Source: Bdellovibrio sp. GT3
GTDB lineage: Bacteria; Bdellovibrionota; Bdellovibrionia; Bdellovibrionales; Bdellovibrionaceae
Direction: 5' to 3'
Length of the DNA: 64,000 bases
NCBI RefSeq assembly: GCF_037996765.1
Contig: NZ_JBBNAD010000004.1
Coordinates: 1 to 64,000, forward strand
The stretch's first letter is position 1, and each line of letters starts with the position of its first letter. Positions 55,163 through 63,014 of this stretch are shown here, piece by piece. Below the pieces are notes generated by a model, which searched no databases, was not told the origin of the DNA, and saw nothing but the letters and a program-made list of their open reading frames with translations. Position numbers and translations under genes: made by a program.

Positions 55163-55555
55163 ATGAGACGAAACAGATTTTTAGAATACCTGGTGATTCA
55201 AGCGTTGGTGATCGTGGCCGTGATCGTGATTTTTGCCTCGATTTCAGAAAAGCAAATTGCAGCCACGGTCGCAGGGGTGCTGTTCGTGGTTATGCCGCTG
55301 GGATTGATGGCCTGGGAGCATAAGCATGCTCAATTCAAGGAAGCCGTCTGGTATGCCGGGGTTTTGCAGTTTTGGGTGATCTTTGCGCTGCCGATATTAG
55401 GGATTCGTCTGCTGAATTGGGGAGTGCCCTTCGATCAGCTCACTTTTTGGGGAGTTCCGGGACCGTTTTTACACAGCTGGTCGAGCAAATCTTACATGGT
55501 GATGATGCTTATCACCGCAATCCGTTGGTATAGGCTGGGCAAAAAGGCCGTTTAA
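55163..55555 (+). CDS. Small integral membrane protein
   Basis: This 130-residue protein starts at ATG 55163 (MRRNRFLEYLV) and has four predicted helices, with two Arg before the first. The ribosome site is weak. No family is recognised. A terminator follows directly. Confidence 0.65.
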   Translation: MRRNRFLEYLVIQALVIVAVIVIFASISEKQIAATVAGVLFVVMPLGLMAWEHKHAQFKEAVWYAGVLQFWVIFALPILGIRLLNWGVPFDQLTFWGVPGPFLHSWSSKSYMVMMLITAIRWYRLGKKAV

Positions 55556-55570
55556 GGATCTGAAAAATAA

Positions 55571-55595
55571 AAAAGCCGGGTTTTGCCCGGCTTTT
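55571..55595. terminator. Bidirectional rho-independent terminator
   Basis: A 10-bp stem AAAAGCCGGG/CCCGGCTTTT with a 5-base loop lies between the convergent membrane protein and S18 genes. Confidence 0.9.
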
Positions 55596-55635
55596 TTAAT
55601 TCCAAAAGGAAAGCTCTATTCAAATTTCGATCTAA

Positions 55636-55905
55636 TTAGATCTCGAAAGGAACTGGAGAGATAGCTTCAGCTCTGTGGAATGTATCGTAAGCATCAGTAC
55701 CAGATGGCAATAGAGCCAAGTTACGAGCTTTTTTAACTGCTGCAGCTACGCGTTTTTGCTGAGCTACTGACAATTTAGAGATGCGAGACGGAGTGATTTT
55801 GCCACCATCGCCGATAAAACGAGTCAAAGATGCTGGATCTTTGTAATCGAAAACGTGGTCGCCAGAGAATTCTTGTCTATATTTGCTACGAGTTGTCTTT
55901 TTCAT
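55636..55905 (-). CDS. rpsR: 30S ribosomal protein S18
   Basis: This 89-residue protein is of normal length for S18. The conserved core FDYKDPASLTRFIGDGGKI, then PSRISKLSVAQQKRVAAAVK and KARNLALLP, identifies it. It binds the platform of the 30S subunit with S6. Here it stands alone, without rpsF or rplI beside it. AGAGGGT lies before the ATG. Confidence 0.97.
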   Translation of the reverse strand: MKKTTRSKYRQEFSGDHVFDYKDPASLTRFIGDGGKITPSRISKLSVAQQKRVAAAVKKARNLALLPSGTDAYDTFHRAEAISPVPFEI

Positions 55906-56091
55906 GAGTACCCTCTTTTTGAGTTCCTTTTGGTTTGCGAGTTAATGGGTGTACAAGAAAAAACAGTTGCCATCAAGTGTCTTTTTACTTTATATCCTTG
56001 TTTCTTGTTTGCGGCGTCCCTATTGAATTTCAGGAAAGAATCCTGGGGTCGGGCGGCGCTGACCTCGACTTGTAGCTAGTAGGAGCACGTA

Positions 56092-56379
56092 ATGAGCAAA
56101 TGTGAAATCACTGGAAAAGGCCCAGTTGTAAAAAACTTGGTATCTCACTCCAACATCAAAACTAAAACAACTGCACAACCAAATGTTCAGAAAAAACGCA
56201 TCTTTAGCCGTTCTTTGAACGCTATGGTTCGCTTGAACATCGCAACTTCTGCGCTTCGTGACATGGAGCACGTTGGTGGATTTGATTCTTATATCTTGGG
56301 TGCTAACGACGCGACTCTTTCTAAAAGAGCAATGGCCGTTAAGATGAGAATCAAAAAGAAAATCTCTTCTAAAAAATAA
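56092..56379 (+). CDS. rpmB: 50S ribosomal protein L28
   Basis: This 95-residue protein begins SKCEITGKGPVVKNLVSHSN, the L28 signature including a single Cys. Then TKTTAQPNVQKKRIFSRSLN and a basic C-terminus follow. AGTAGGAGC precedes the ATG. The L24-like gene follows after 13 bases in the same operon. Confidence 0.97.
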   Translation: MSKCEITGKGPVVKNLVSHSNIKTKTTAQPNVQKKRIFSRSLNAMVRLNIATSALRDMEHVGGFDSYILGANDATLSKRAMAVKMRIKKKISSKK

Positions 56380-56392
56380 TTGAGGCTACAAA

Positions 56393-56650
56393 ATGAAATT
56401 GAAAATCAAAAAAGGCGCAACTGTACAAGTTATCTCTGGCTCTGACAAAGGTAAGAAGGGCACAGTTTTGGCTGTAGACGCTAACGCGATGAAAATCTCT
56501 GTTCAAGGTGTGAAAGTACAAACACACTATGACAAAAAAGATGGTCTTTTGAAAAAAGAAGGCTTCATCGATTACTCTAACGTTAAATTGGTTGAAGCAG
56601 CTGCTGCTAAAAAACCAGCTAAGAAATCAGCTAAACAAAAGTCCACATAG
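56393..56650 (+). CDS. L24-like ribosomal protein (KOW domain)
   Basis: This 85-residue protein has a clear KOW motif: KLKIKKGATVQVISGSDKGK followed by KGTVLAVDANAMKISVQGV. The start matches L24, but the second half is shorter than usual (L24 has about 100 residues and a conserved PTR.G part), with an Ala/Lys-rich tail instead. It lies with L28, not in the S10 operon, where rplX normally sits. It could be a second, diverged L24 paralogue or the only one; other parts of the genome would decide. Confidence 0.8.
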   Translation: MKLKIKKGATVQVISGSDKGKKGTVLAVDANAMKISVQGVKVQTHYDKKDGLLKKEGFIDYSNVKLVEAAAAKKPAKKSAKQKST

Positions 56651-56733
56651 GCAATTCCTTCCCGGGATAAAGCCTAAATTTGGTCTCAAAGGTGATCTCT
56701 TCGTTTTAGTCTCCTACATAGCTGCGTAAAATT

Positions 56734-56784
56734 AAGTTGGATTCAGGAAACATTTGTTCCTGGAACAGACCTGGATCCCAACTT
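56734..56784 (+). ncRNA. Structured leader with alternative hairpins
   Basis: AAGTTGG (56734-56740) pairs with CCAACTT (56778-56784). Inside, CAGG (56744) can pair either with CCTG at 56770-56773 or as CAGGAA with TTCCTG at 56757-56762. The two inner pairings exclude each other, as in attenuators. It lies 20 bases before the ribosome site of the frameshifted secreted-protein gene. No known riboswitch class is recognised. Confidence 0.35.
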
Positions 56785-56803
56785 GTTAAGACAGGAGAGC
56801 AGC

Positions 56804-57150
56804 TTGATTAAACGAGACCAAATCACAGTGGAAAAATACAAGAAAGCACTGGTCGCTATGGCGATGCCAGTGCTTTTTTTTCGTCCCTAGCCTACGCTGA
56901 TATCGGCGACGCTATGGTTCTTTGCAAGCACAACAAAACAGTACGCACGCTGCGTGTGGAACAAGGCTCTGACGAAAAGTGCAAAGCTATTTACACGAAG
57001 CAAGGTGTGGATCAGACTATTGGTTCTGCAACCAATGTGGGTTCCTGCGAGGAAATCGTCGCTGGAGTTCGTAAGACATTGGAAGAAGCCAAGTGGAATT
57101 GCCGCGACGTAAAAGAAGCGCGTTCCTCGACGGTTATTTCTGTTGAGTAG
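56804..57150 (+). pseudogene. Small secreted protein interrupted at a T8 tract (frameshift or slippage)
   Basis: TTG 56804 lies 7 bases behind AGGAG and opens MIKRDQITVEKYKKALVAMA then MPVLF, which runs into a stop (CGTCCCTAG) right after T8 at 56874-56881. With one more T the frame continues as FFSSLAYADIGDAMVLCKHN and on to 57150, giving an ordinary signal peptide with cleavage at AYA-D and a mature protein of about 83 residues with four cysteines. Without it, only an ATG at 56914 with no ribosome site remains. The product family is unknown. Alternatives are a homopolymer error, a real mutation, or slippage. Confidence 0.6.
56843..56881 (+). terminator. Intrinsic terminator-like hairpin and T8 inside a signal peptide
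   Basis: A 10-bp outer stem (AAAGCACTGG / CCAGTGCTTT), then TCGC/GCGA with loop TATG and a two-base bulge, is followed by T up to 56881. As RNA it is a full rho-independent terminator, yet it lies inside a reading frame. It might attenuate transcription or promote polymerase slippage on the T-run. Confidence 0.6.
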
Positions 57151-57191
57151 TCTGCCAGTCTGATTGTTCGGAAGGCGCTGAAGGAGAACCT

Positions 57192-58022
57192 ATGAGTTCG
57201 GAGTTGGTGATTGCGGTAGCGCAAATGACCTCCATCGATGATGTCGATGCGAACCTGATGCAAATTGAAGCCCTCTTGGAAGATATCTTTAAATCCCACA
57301 AGCCTCGTCTGGTGGGATTCCCGGAAAACTGTCTCTACATGCGAACGAAAGAAGGGGAGAAAATCCTGGGCTTTGCGCTGACAGACGCCGTGTTTTCTAA
57401 ACTTTCTGAACTCGCAAAAAAATATGATACCTATCTGCATCTGGGCTCGGTGCCATTGCAGCTGGAAGGCCATCTGTACAATTCGTCGATGTTGGTCACT
57501 CCGGCTGGAGAGGTAAAGCCGACTTATCAAAAATTGCATTTATTCGACATCCATCTGGAAGGGCAAAAGCCCATCCGAGAATCCGATGTCTTCCGTCACG
57601 GTCAGCGTCCCAGCATTATCGAAGTGGATGGCTGGCGTATTGGTGAAACGATTTGCTATGACATTCGTTTTGCCGAGTTGTTTTCTCAGTATGCCCGCAA
57701 GGAAGTGGACTTGTTGCTAGTCCCTGCGGCCTTTTTGGTGAAAACCGGAGAGGCGCACTGGGAGATCTTGCTGCGTGCTCGTGCGATTGAGAGTCAGTCT
57801 TATTTAATTGCCAGTGCCCAAGGTGGGACTCATATGGGAGTGAATGGTGGCGTGAGGGAAACTTACGGCCATAGCCTTGTTGTAGACCCTTGGGGGGCTG
57901 TGGTGGGACAGGTTGAGAGCCGCAATGTGGGTTACGCGATAGCCACTCTTACCAAAGAACGAATTGACGGCGTTCGTCGACAAATTCCAATGAAGTTTCA
58001 TCGTCGGCTTCCGGTTGCCTAA
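57192..58022 (+). CDS. Nitrilase-superfamily amidase (Nit1/deaminated glutathione amidase-like)
   Basis: This 276-residue protein carries the Glu-Lys-Cys catalytic triad: GFPENCLYM (Glu45), TYQKLHLFD (Lys at about 117) and GETICYDIRF (Cys at about 156). The HLFDIHLEGQ segment is typical of the Nit subgroup that repairs deaminated glutathione; other omega-amidases are possible. AAGGAGAACC lies before the ATG. No fused Fhit domain is present. Confidence 0.92.
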   Translation: MSSELVIAVAQMTSIDDVDANLMQIEALLEDIFKSHKPRLVGFPENCLYMRTKEGEKILGFALTDAVFSKLSELAKKYDTYLHLGSVPLQLEGHLYNSSMLVTPAGEVKPTYQKLHLFDIHLEGQKPIRESDVFRHGQRPSIIEVDGWRIGETICYDIRFAELFSQYARKEVDLLLVPAAFLVKTGEAHWEILLRARAIESQSYLIASAQGGTHMGVNGGVRETYGHSLVVDPWGAVVGQVESRNVGYAIATLTKERIDGVRRQIPMKFHRRLPVA

Positions 58023-58112
58023 AGCGATAAAATTCTGCATCATTTCTGGTGACATCTTTCTCAATTAGTTTTTAAATGCGCGGTGAACACAAGCGCAGGA
58101 AACGGGGTAATT

Positions 58113-58361
58113 ATGATCCGTCTTTTCTTGGTTTCTGTTTTGATGACTTCTTTCATGGGCCAATCAGTTTTGGCTCAGGAAGTATTAGCCGGTGCTGTAC
58201 GCGACGAGGGCCGTGAGGCTGAGTTGGCGCAAAAAGCAAAGAAACGCCTGTATCCAGGCGGCCGCGATGAGGGTGACTTGAAGGTTCAAGCTCAAGTGAC
58301 GAATCCTCCACGCAAACTGGCTCCTCAAGCAGAACTTCCAGAAGAACCTAGCGAAGAATAA
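58113..58361 (+). CDS. Small secreted hypothetical protein
   Basis: This 82-residue protein starts at ATG 58113 behind GGGG. A signal peptide (about 1-21, SVLAQ) precedes a short, highly charged mature part with a repeated pattern (VRDEGREAEL, GGRDEGDLKV) and a Pro/Glu-rich end. It has no cysteines. No family is recognised. Confidence 0.65.
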   Translation: MIRLFLVSVLMTSFMGQSVLAQEVLAGAVRDEGREAELAQKAKKRLYPGGRDEGDLKVQAQVTNPPRKLAPQAELPEEPSEE

Positions 58362-58382
58362 AGTAGAATTGAGGTCGATCAA

Positions 58383-58493
58383 AAAGCCACAGATGCAAGG
58401 CGGAGGGTTTTCCCACAGCGCAGGCGTACCTTAAGGTACGTCGGAGCGAGGACAAAGCCCGACAACGCAGTAGATGGGGTTTTTTCAGCGGCC
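58383..58493. repeat. Long imperfect palindrome, possible interspersed repeat
   Basis: The segment between two genes is an imperfect palindrome with the perfect centre CGTACCTTAAGGTACG (58425-58440). Its ends AAAAAGCC.. and ..GGGGTTTTTT (58484-58493) also pair. The arms carry AAGGCGGAGGG on one side and GTCGGAGCGAGGACAAAGCC on the other. It resembles REP-like intergenic repeats of proteobacteria and may double as the terminator of the small secreted-protein gene. Only one copy lies in this window. Confidence 0.5.
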
Positions 58494-58507
58494 GTGTAGG
58501 AGAGAAT

Positions 58508-60241
58508 ATGGTATACGATCATTTGCCTGAAGGCGTAACGCGCGAAACGATGGACTGTGATGTTCTGATCGTGGGTGGTGGATCTGCAGGTTTGTCCTGT
58601 GCACTTCGTTTGCAGGATCAAATCAACAAGCACAATGAAGACGTGGCTTCTGGAGCAAAACAGGGTCAGCCTATTCCAGATCAAATGATCGTGGTTATCG
58701 AAAAAGCGTCTGAAGTCGGAGCGCACAGCTTCTCGGGCGCCGTTTTGAATCCAGCAGCACTTCGCGAATTGGTTCCAAACTTCAAAGACGAAGGTTGCCC
58801 AATTGATTCGGAAGTTAAAAAAGACGCCGTCTATTACCTAGGCTCTGACTACTCCTTCAAAATGCCAATAACACCTCCTCCGTTTCACAACGAAGGCAAC
58901 TACATTATCTCTGCCAGCAAATTGAACCGCTGGTTGGCGACAAAGTGTGAAGAAAAAGGCATCAACATCTTCCCGGGCTTCGCAGCTGTGGAAGCGTTGT
59001 ACGAAGGTAACAAAATCGTTGGCGTGCGCACGGGCGACAAGGGTCGTGATAAAAACGGCAACCCTAAAGGCAACTTCGAGCCAGGTTTGATTTTGAAATC
59101 CAAAGTGACTGTGTTTGCTGAAGGCACACGCGGTTCATTGTTCAAAAAAGTTTCTGAAAAACTAAATCTTCGTGAAGGCAAACATCCGGAAGTATTTGAA
59201 GAGGGTGTAAAAGAAATCGTACAAATGCCAAAAGGAACTGTTGAGGCGGGTCAAGTGATCCACACAATGGGTTTCCCTTTGAGCAAATCCATCGGTGGTA
59301 CTTTCATCTACACTTTGCCTGAAGATAAAATCATCGTGGGCTTGGTTGCCTACCTTGATACGAACGATCCTCTTTTGGATCCACATCGTGAACTGCAAAA
59401 ATTGAAAACTCATCCGTTCATGCAGAACATGCTTAAGGGCGGAAAAGTTATCGCTTACGGCGGTAAAACATTGCCTGCGGGTGGCTGGTACTCCATGCCT
59501 AAGCTTTACGGCGACGGCTGGATGGTTATCGGGGACTCCGCTTCCATGGTCGATGTTAAGAAGCTAAAAGGCATCCACTTGGCGATGAAAGCCGGTATGT
59601 CGGCAGCGGATACGATCGTGGATGGTTTGATCGCGGGCGCCGAATTCAATGAATCCGTTACCAAAGCCTACGAAGCGCGTATTGAGAACAGCTTCGTTAA
59701 AAAAGACCTATGGGCTGTCCGTAACTTCCATCAGGCCCTTTCCAAAGGGATGCTGGAGGGGATGCCTCTTATCGCGGTTCAGGAGATCACAGGGGGCCGT
59801 GGCCTTCAGGATCCAATGCCTTTGGATCATACAGATGCTCAAACGACCAATAAAGTCGTTGAAGTCTGGGGTCCTAATGGATTTGACGAGCAATTGGGCG
59901 AACTTCCCAAACCAGATGGTCAGCTGTTCTTTGATAAGCTATCCAGCGTTTATTTGACGGGGACCATGCATGACGAGGACTCTCCTAACCATTTGATCCT
60001 TAAAGATGGGGATATCTGCCGTTCCGTATGTGAGCCTCAGTACAAATCCCCATGTAATCATTTCTGCCCGGCCTCTGTATACGAGATGGTTCCGTCTACA
60101 AAAGAGGCAGGTAAGAAAGACCTACAAATCAATTATACCAACTGTATTCACTGTAAGACTTGTGATATTAAGTGCCCATTCGAAAACATCGAGTGGACGG
60201 TGCCAGAAGGTGGCGGCGGACCACAATATCGCGAGGTCTAA
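58508..60241 (+). CDS. Electron-transfer flavoprotein-ubiquinone oxidoreductase
   Basis: This 577-residue protein passes electrons from ETF to ubiquinone during fatty-acid and amino-acid oxidation. The N-terminal FAD site DVLIVGGGSAGLSCALRL, GAHSFSGAVLNPAALREL, GFPLSKSIGGTFIY and GDSASMVDVKKLKGIHLAMK are family landmarks. The C-terminal [4Fe-4S] cluster ligands are in CIHCKTCDIKCP. The length fits. AGGAGAG precedes ATG 58508. The ETF subunit genes are not in the window. Confidence 0.96.
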   Translation: MVYDHLPEGVTRETMDCDVLIVGGGSAGLSCALRLQDQINKHNEDVASGAKQGQPIPDQMIVVIEKASEVGAHSFSGAVLNPAALRELVPNFKDEGCPIDSEVKKDAVYYLGSDYSFKMPITPPPFHNEGNYIISASKLNRWLATKCEEKGINIFPGFAAVEALYEGNKIVGVRTGDKGRDKNGNPKGNFEPGLILKSKVTVFAEGTRGSLFKKVSEKLNLREGKHPEVFEEGVKEIVQMPKGTVEAGQVIHTMGFPLSKSIGGTFIYTLPEDKIIVGLVAYLDTNDPLLDPHRELQKLKTHPFMQNMLKGGKVIAYGGKTLPAGGWYSMPKLYGDGWMVIGDSASMVDVKKLKGIHLAMKAGMSAADTIVDGLIAGAEFNESVTKAYEARIENSFVKKDLWAVRNFHQALSKGMLEGMPLIAVQEITGGRGLQDPMPLDHTDAQTTNKVVEVWGPNGFDEQLGELPKPDGQLFFDKLSSVYLTGTMHDEDSPNHLILKDGDICRSVCEPQYKSPCNHFCPASVYEMVPSTKEAGKKDLQINYTNCIHCKTCDIKCPFENIEWTVPEGGGGPQYREV

Positions 60242-60272
60242 CCAGATAAGTGGGTGGGACCTGGCGGTGTAG

Positions 60273-60300
60273 GAAGTCGGACGACGAGGGATCCGACTTC
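60273..60300 (+). terminator. Rho-independent terminator
   Basis: A 9-bp perfect stem GAAGTCGGA/TCCGACTTC with a 10-base loop is followed by TTT. It lies between the ETF oxidoreductase and methyltransferase genes. Confidence 0.65.
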
Positions 60301-60326
60301 TTTAACCAAAGAAAGGACCCATCCCC

Positions 60327-61451
60327 ATGGCAGAATTTTTTGCGTCAACAGCACGCGGTCTCGTAGATCCATTAGAACAAGAACTTAAAGACTTAGGCCT
60401 TAAAGTAACCGGCAAAACCGCTGGTGGCGTATACTTTGAGAGCAACTGGGAAGGTTGCTATAAAGCGAACCTTCACTCCCGCATGGCCAGCCGCATTTTG
60501 AAACCAATCCTGGATTTCACGGCTTACCAACCAGAAGAATTGTACAATATGATTCTTCGCCATGATTTTACCAAATACATCAAACCAAATCAGACTTTGA
60601 GCATCGACGTTTCCGTGGGTGATTCAAAAATGCGCGATCAACGTTTCATCGCGATGAAAATCAAAGATGCTGTTGTGGACCAGTTCCGTGACAAATTTGG
60701 TGTTCGCCCTGACGTTGATAACTACAATCCGGCACTTCGTATTGTGGTTCGCTCTGTGAAAAATCAGTTCAACGTTTCCATAGACACTTCTGGTGATTCT
60801 TTGTTCATGCGTGGTTACCGCAAAGACGTGGGCGAAGCTCCGTTGAAGGAAAACCTGGCAGCGGGTTTGATCAAATTGTCTGATTGGGATGGTAAATCCG
60901 CATTGGTGGATTTCATGTGCGGATCCGGAACATTCATGATCGAGGCGGCAATGATGGCTAAAAACATCGCGCCGGGCATCAACCGCAAACGTTTTGGTTT
61001 CATGAACCTTTTGAACTTCGAACAAGACACTTGGGATAACGTGGTGGACGCTGCGATCGCAGGTGAAAAAGAAGAAATCGAAACCAAGTTCTACGCTTAT
61101 GATATCGACAACAAAGTTTTGAAAGCGGCAAAAGAAAATGCGAAAGCTGCTGGCGTTGACGACGTGATCGAATTCAGAAAAGAATCCGTCGCGACTGTAG
61201 AACCCCCGGTTGAAAAAGGTCTTATCATCGTGAATCCTCCATATGGTGCGCGTATCGGTGACGAGGACAATCTTCGTGACGTTTACCGTGACCTGAGCTT
61301 CACATTGAAGCACAGATTCAAAGGCTGGGATGCTTGGATTCTTTCTGGAAACAAAGAGTTGATTGCAGACTTAAAATTAAAATCTACGCGCAAGCACTTC
61401 GTATTCAATGGTAATATCGAGTGCCGTTTCTTGAAGTACTCAATGTTCTAG
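60327..61451 (+). CDS. THUMP-domain RNA methyltransferase (RlmL N-terminal/YpsC-like)
   Basis: This 374-residue protein has a ferredoxin-like plus THUMP region (about 1-160: FFASTARGLVDPLEQELKDL, SRILKPILDF) and a SAM methyltransferase domain (about 165-374) with VDFMCGSGTFMIEAAMMA as motif I, YAYDIDNKVLKAAKENAKAA as motif II and IVNPPYGARIGDE, the NPPY catalytic motif of N-methyltransferases. It should methylate guanine in 23S rRNA, as the N-terminal half of E. coli RlmL does. GAAAGGA precedes the ATG. Confidence 0.93.
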   Translation: MAEFFASTARGLVDPLEQELKDLGLKVTGKTAGGVYFESNWEGCYKANLHSRMASRILKPILDFTAYQPEELYNMILRHDFTKYIKPNQTLSIDVSVGDSKMRDQRFIAMKIKDAVVDQFRDKFGVRPDVDNYNPALRIVVRSVKNQFNVSIDTSGDSLFMRGYRKDVGEAPLKENLAAGLIKLSDWDGKSALVDFMCGSGTFMIEAAMMAKNIAPGINRKRFGFMNLLNFEQDTWDNVVDAAIAGEKEEIETKFYAYDIDNKVLKAAKENAKAAGVDDVIEFRKESVATVEPPVEKGLIIVNPPYGARIGDEDNLRDVYRDLSFTLKHRFKGWDAWILSGNKELIADLKLKSTRKHFVFNGNIECRFLKYSMF

Positions 61452-61460
61452 TAGTTATGT

Positions 61461-61476
61461 GCCCTCTCCGGAGGGC
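61461..61476 (+). terminator. Short terminator-like hairpin
   Basis: A 6-bp stem GCCCTC-TCCG-GAGGGC is followed by TTTCT, 9 bases beyond the methyltransferase stop. Confidence 0.55.
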
Positions 61477-61494
61477 TTTCTAAGGGGGAGTGTT

Positions 61495-61884
61495 ATGATG
61501 AAAATTCTAATGGCTTTTATTATGACTCTCCCGGTATTTGCAGCGGCTGCGGTCACAAACATTTACGACTACAAATCCTATGATTGTAAGATTCGTACGG
61601 GCAGTGGTCAGGTTGTGAATGTCGTTGGTAATCTGATGACATTGTCGATTGATGAACATTACGGCCGATTTTTTCAGATTCATCTGTCCGTCGAAAAATC
61701 AATTATCCAATTGCAGGTTCTTCTTGAAGAGACTGCAGGTACGGCTCAGACTGGTGAAGTCATTTTACTGCAAAACTTGAAAGTCGATGAAAAAGAAACT
61801 TCGGTCGAAGTCATCACTCACGATGTGTCCACGACCGAAACAGTAAATCAGGATGTTTCAGCGATCTGCTCCATCCTGCGTTGA
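61495..61884 (+). CDS. Small periplasmic hypothetical protein
   Basis: This 129-residue protein starts at the first of two ATGs (61495) behind GGGGGAG. A signal peptide covers about 1-18 (VFAAAA). The mature part is beta-rich with two cysteines (YDCKIRT, SAICSIL) placed near its two ends, likely bridged. No family is recognised. It is convergent with the next gene, with only two bases between the stops. Confidence 0.7.
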   Translation: MMKILMAFIMTLPVFAAAAVTNIYDYKSYDCKIRTGSGQVVNVVGNLMTLSIDEHYGRFFQIHLSVEKSIIQLQVLLEETAGTAQTGEVILLQNLKVDEKETSVEVITHDVSTTETVNQDVSAICSILR

Positions 61885-61886
61885 TC

Positions 61887-62822
61887 TTAACGTGGCGGAA
61901 GCGCCACGGTTCCTGAACGATACTTCTCAATTTTAGTCCACATCGGGGCTCCGCCCGATGCCAACGGGTTAAACGGTCCCGCTTCAAGATTATCGATTGA
62001 ATCCAAACGACGCATGCTGTGCGCTTCAATAACCTGTCCGTAAGTTCCTGGGAACACGTGATAGCCCGCATGAGCAACGCCGACAAAGAAAGGTGAAGAT
62101 GTGAATTCCTGTGGGGGATTCAGGTCGAAGTTCACCAGTGTTTTTTTGTCGTCGATTTTCACGGTATAATACAGATCCTTTTTAATAACCGTCTGATAGC
62201 GCATCTCGTGCATGCCCCAAGCCGGGTTGTAGATAAACTCACCTGCGGAATTCCTAACGCCCGAGTCCCAGCTGACGACTTTGCCTTTGGTCAGGGTAGG
62301 ATCTTCTGCGTCCCATTCTTTGTTCAAGTCAGGGCGAGCATTCCAGTAAAGCACTTTCCATCCCAGTTTTTGCAGATGCTGAGTCAGGACCACTCCGCTG
62401 GTGCCGTTGGCGATAACATTTTGATCAATGCGCGCCCACAGGGCTGCAAGCGCAGGTTCTTGGGTGGCGTCGATTCCTTGCTTTAGACATTTACGGGTCA
62501 GACCAATACAGCTGATGCCCTCCATTTGATCCACCACTGAGTCTGGAGCACCCACTTGGCGCACGATCTGCAATCGTTTTTCACGCGTGTTCAAGGATGG
62601 GTTGCGGTCGCCATAGTACTTGGAGACTTTGTGTTTTTTGAAGAAATCCAGGTGTGTTTTATAAGTGTCTTCGATGCACTGACTTGCAGTTTTTACGATC
62701 GCATCGTTGTGCTGCAGATACAGGGCTTTTTCGGCTGGGCTGACGACCAAGTCTGTGGGCTTGGCCTGAGCAAAGGTGGTCAGGGGAGCTAGGGCGATCA
62801 GCAAAGTGACTGCGAATGACAT
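61887..62822 (-). CDS. Secreted hypothetical protein, possibly NlpC/papain-like
   Basis: This 311-residue protein starts at ATG 62822 behind CAGGAG. A signal peptide covers about 1-20 (TFAQA). GISCIGLTRKCLKQG at about residue 105 could hold a nucleophilic Cys at the start of a helix, and AHAGYHVFPG at about 255 a His, as in NlpC/P60 or related cysteine hydrolases; this fold guess is weak. Nothing else is recognised. It is a single gene. Confidence 0.65.
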   Translation of the reverse strand: MSFAVTLLIALAPLTTFAQAKPTDLVVSPAEKALYLQHNDAIVKTASQCIEDTYKTHLDFFKKHKVSKYYGDRNPSLNTREKRLQIVRQVGAPDSVVDQMEGISCIGLTRKCLKQGIDATQEPALAALWARIDQNVIANGTSGVVLTQHLQKLGWKVLYWNARPDLNKEWDAEDPTLTKGKVVSWDSGVRNSAGEFIYNPAWGMHEMRYQTVIKKDLYYTVKIDDKKTLVNFDLNPPQEFTSSPFFVGVAHAGYHVFPGTYGQVIEAHSMRRLDSIDNLEAGPFNPLASGGAPMWTKIEKYRSGTVALPPR

Positions 62823-63014
62823 AAAAACTCCTGGAGTTAGGTATTGCGAATTTATATCAAAATATGGGCCGCCTTCATTTGAAACCAATGGATTATGGCG
62901 AATGTCACACTGTCAAAGCCTTCGACAGAGACCTCAAATTGACTTCGAACAAGCCCCGCGCTTTGACCCATGACTCTGTACGGGGAGGGCCTAAAATAAA
63001 GCCGAGAGGTATGG

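Noticed and set aside
60624-61313. 229-codon minus-strand frame inside the THUMP methyltransferase gene
   Set aside because: It is a shadow of a well-supported gene; it is rich in His/Phe/Val as expected from the complement of its codons and has no ribosome site.
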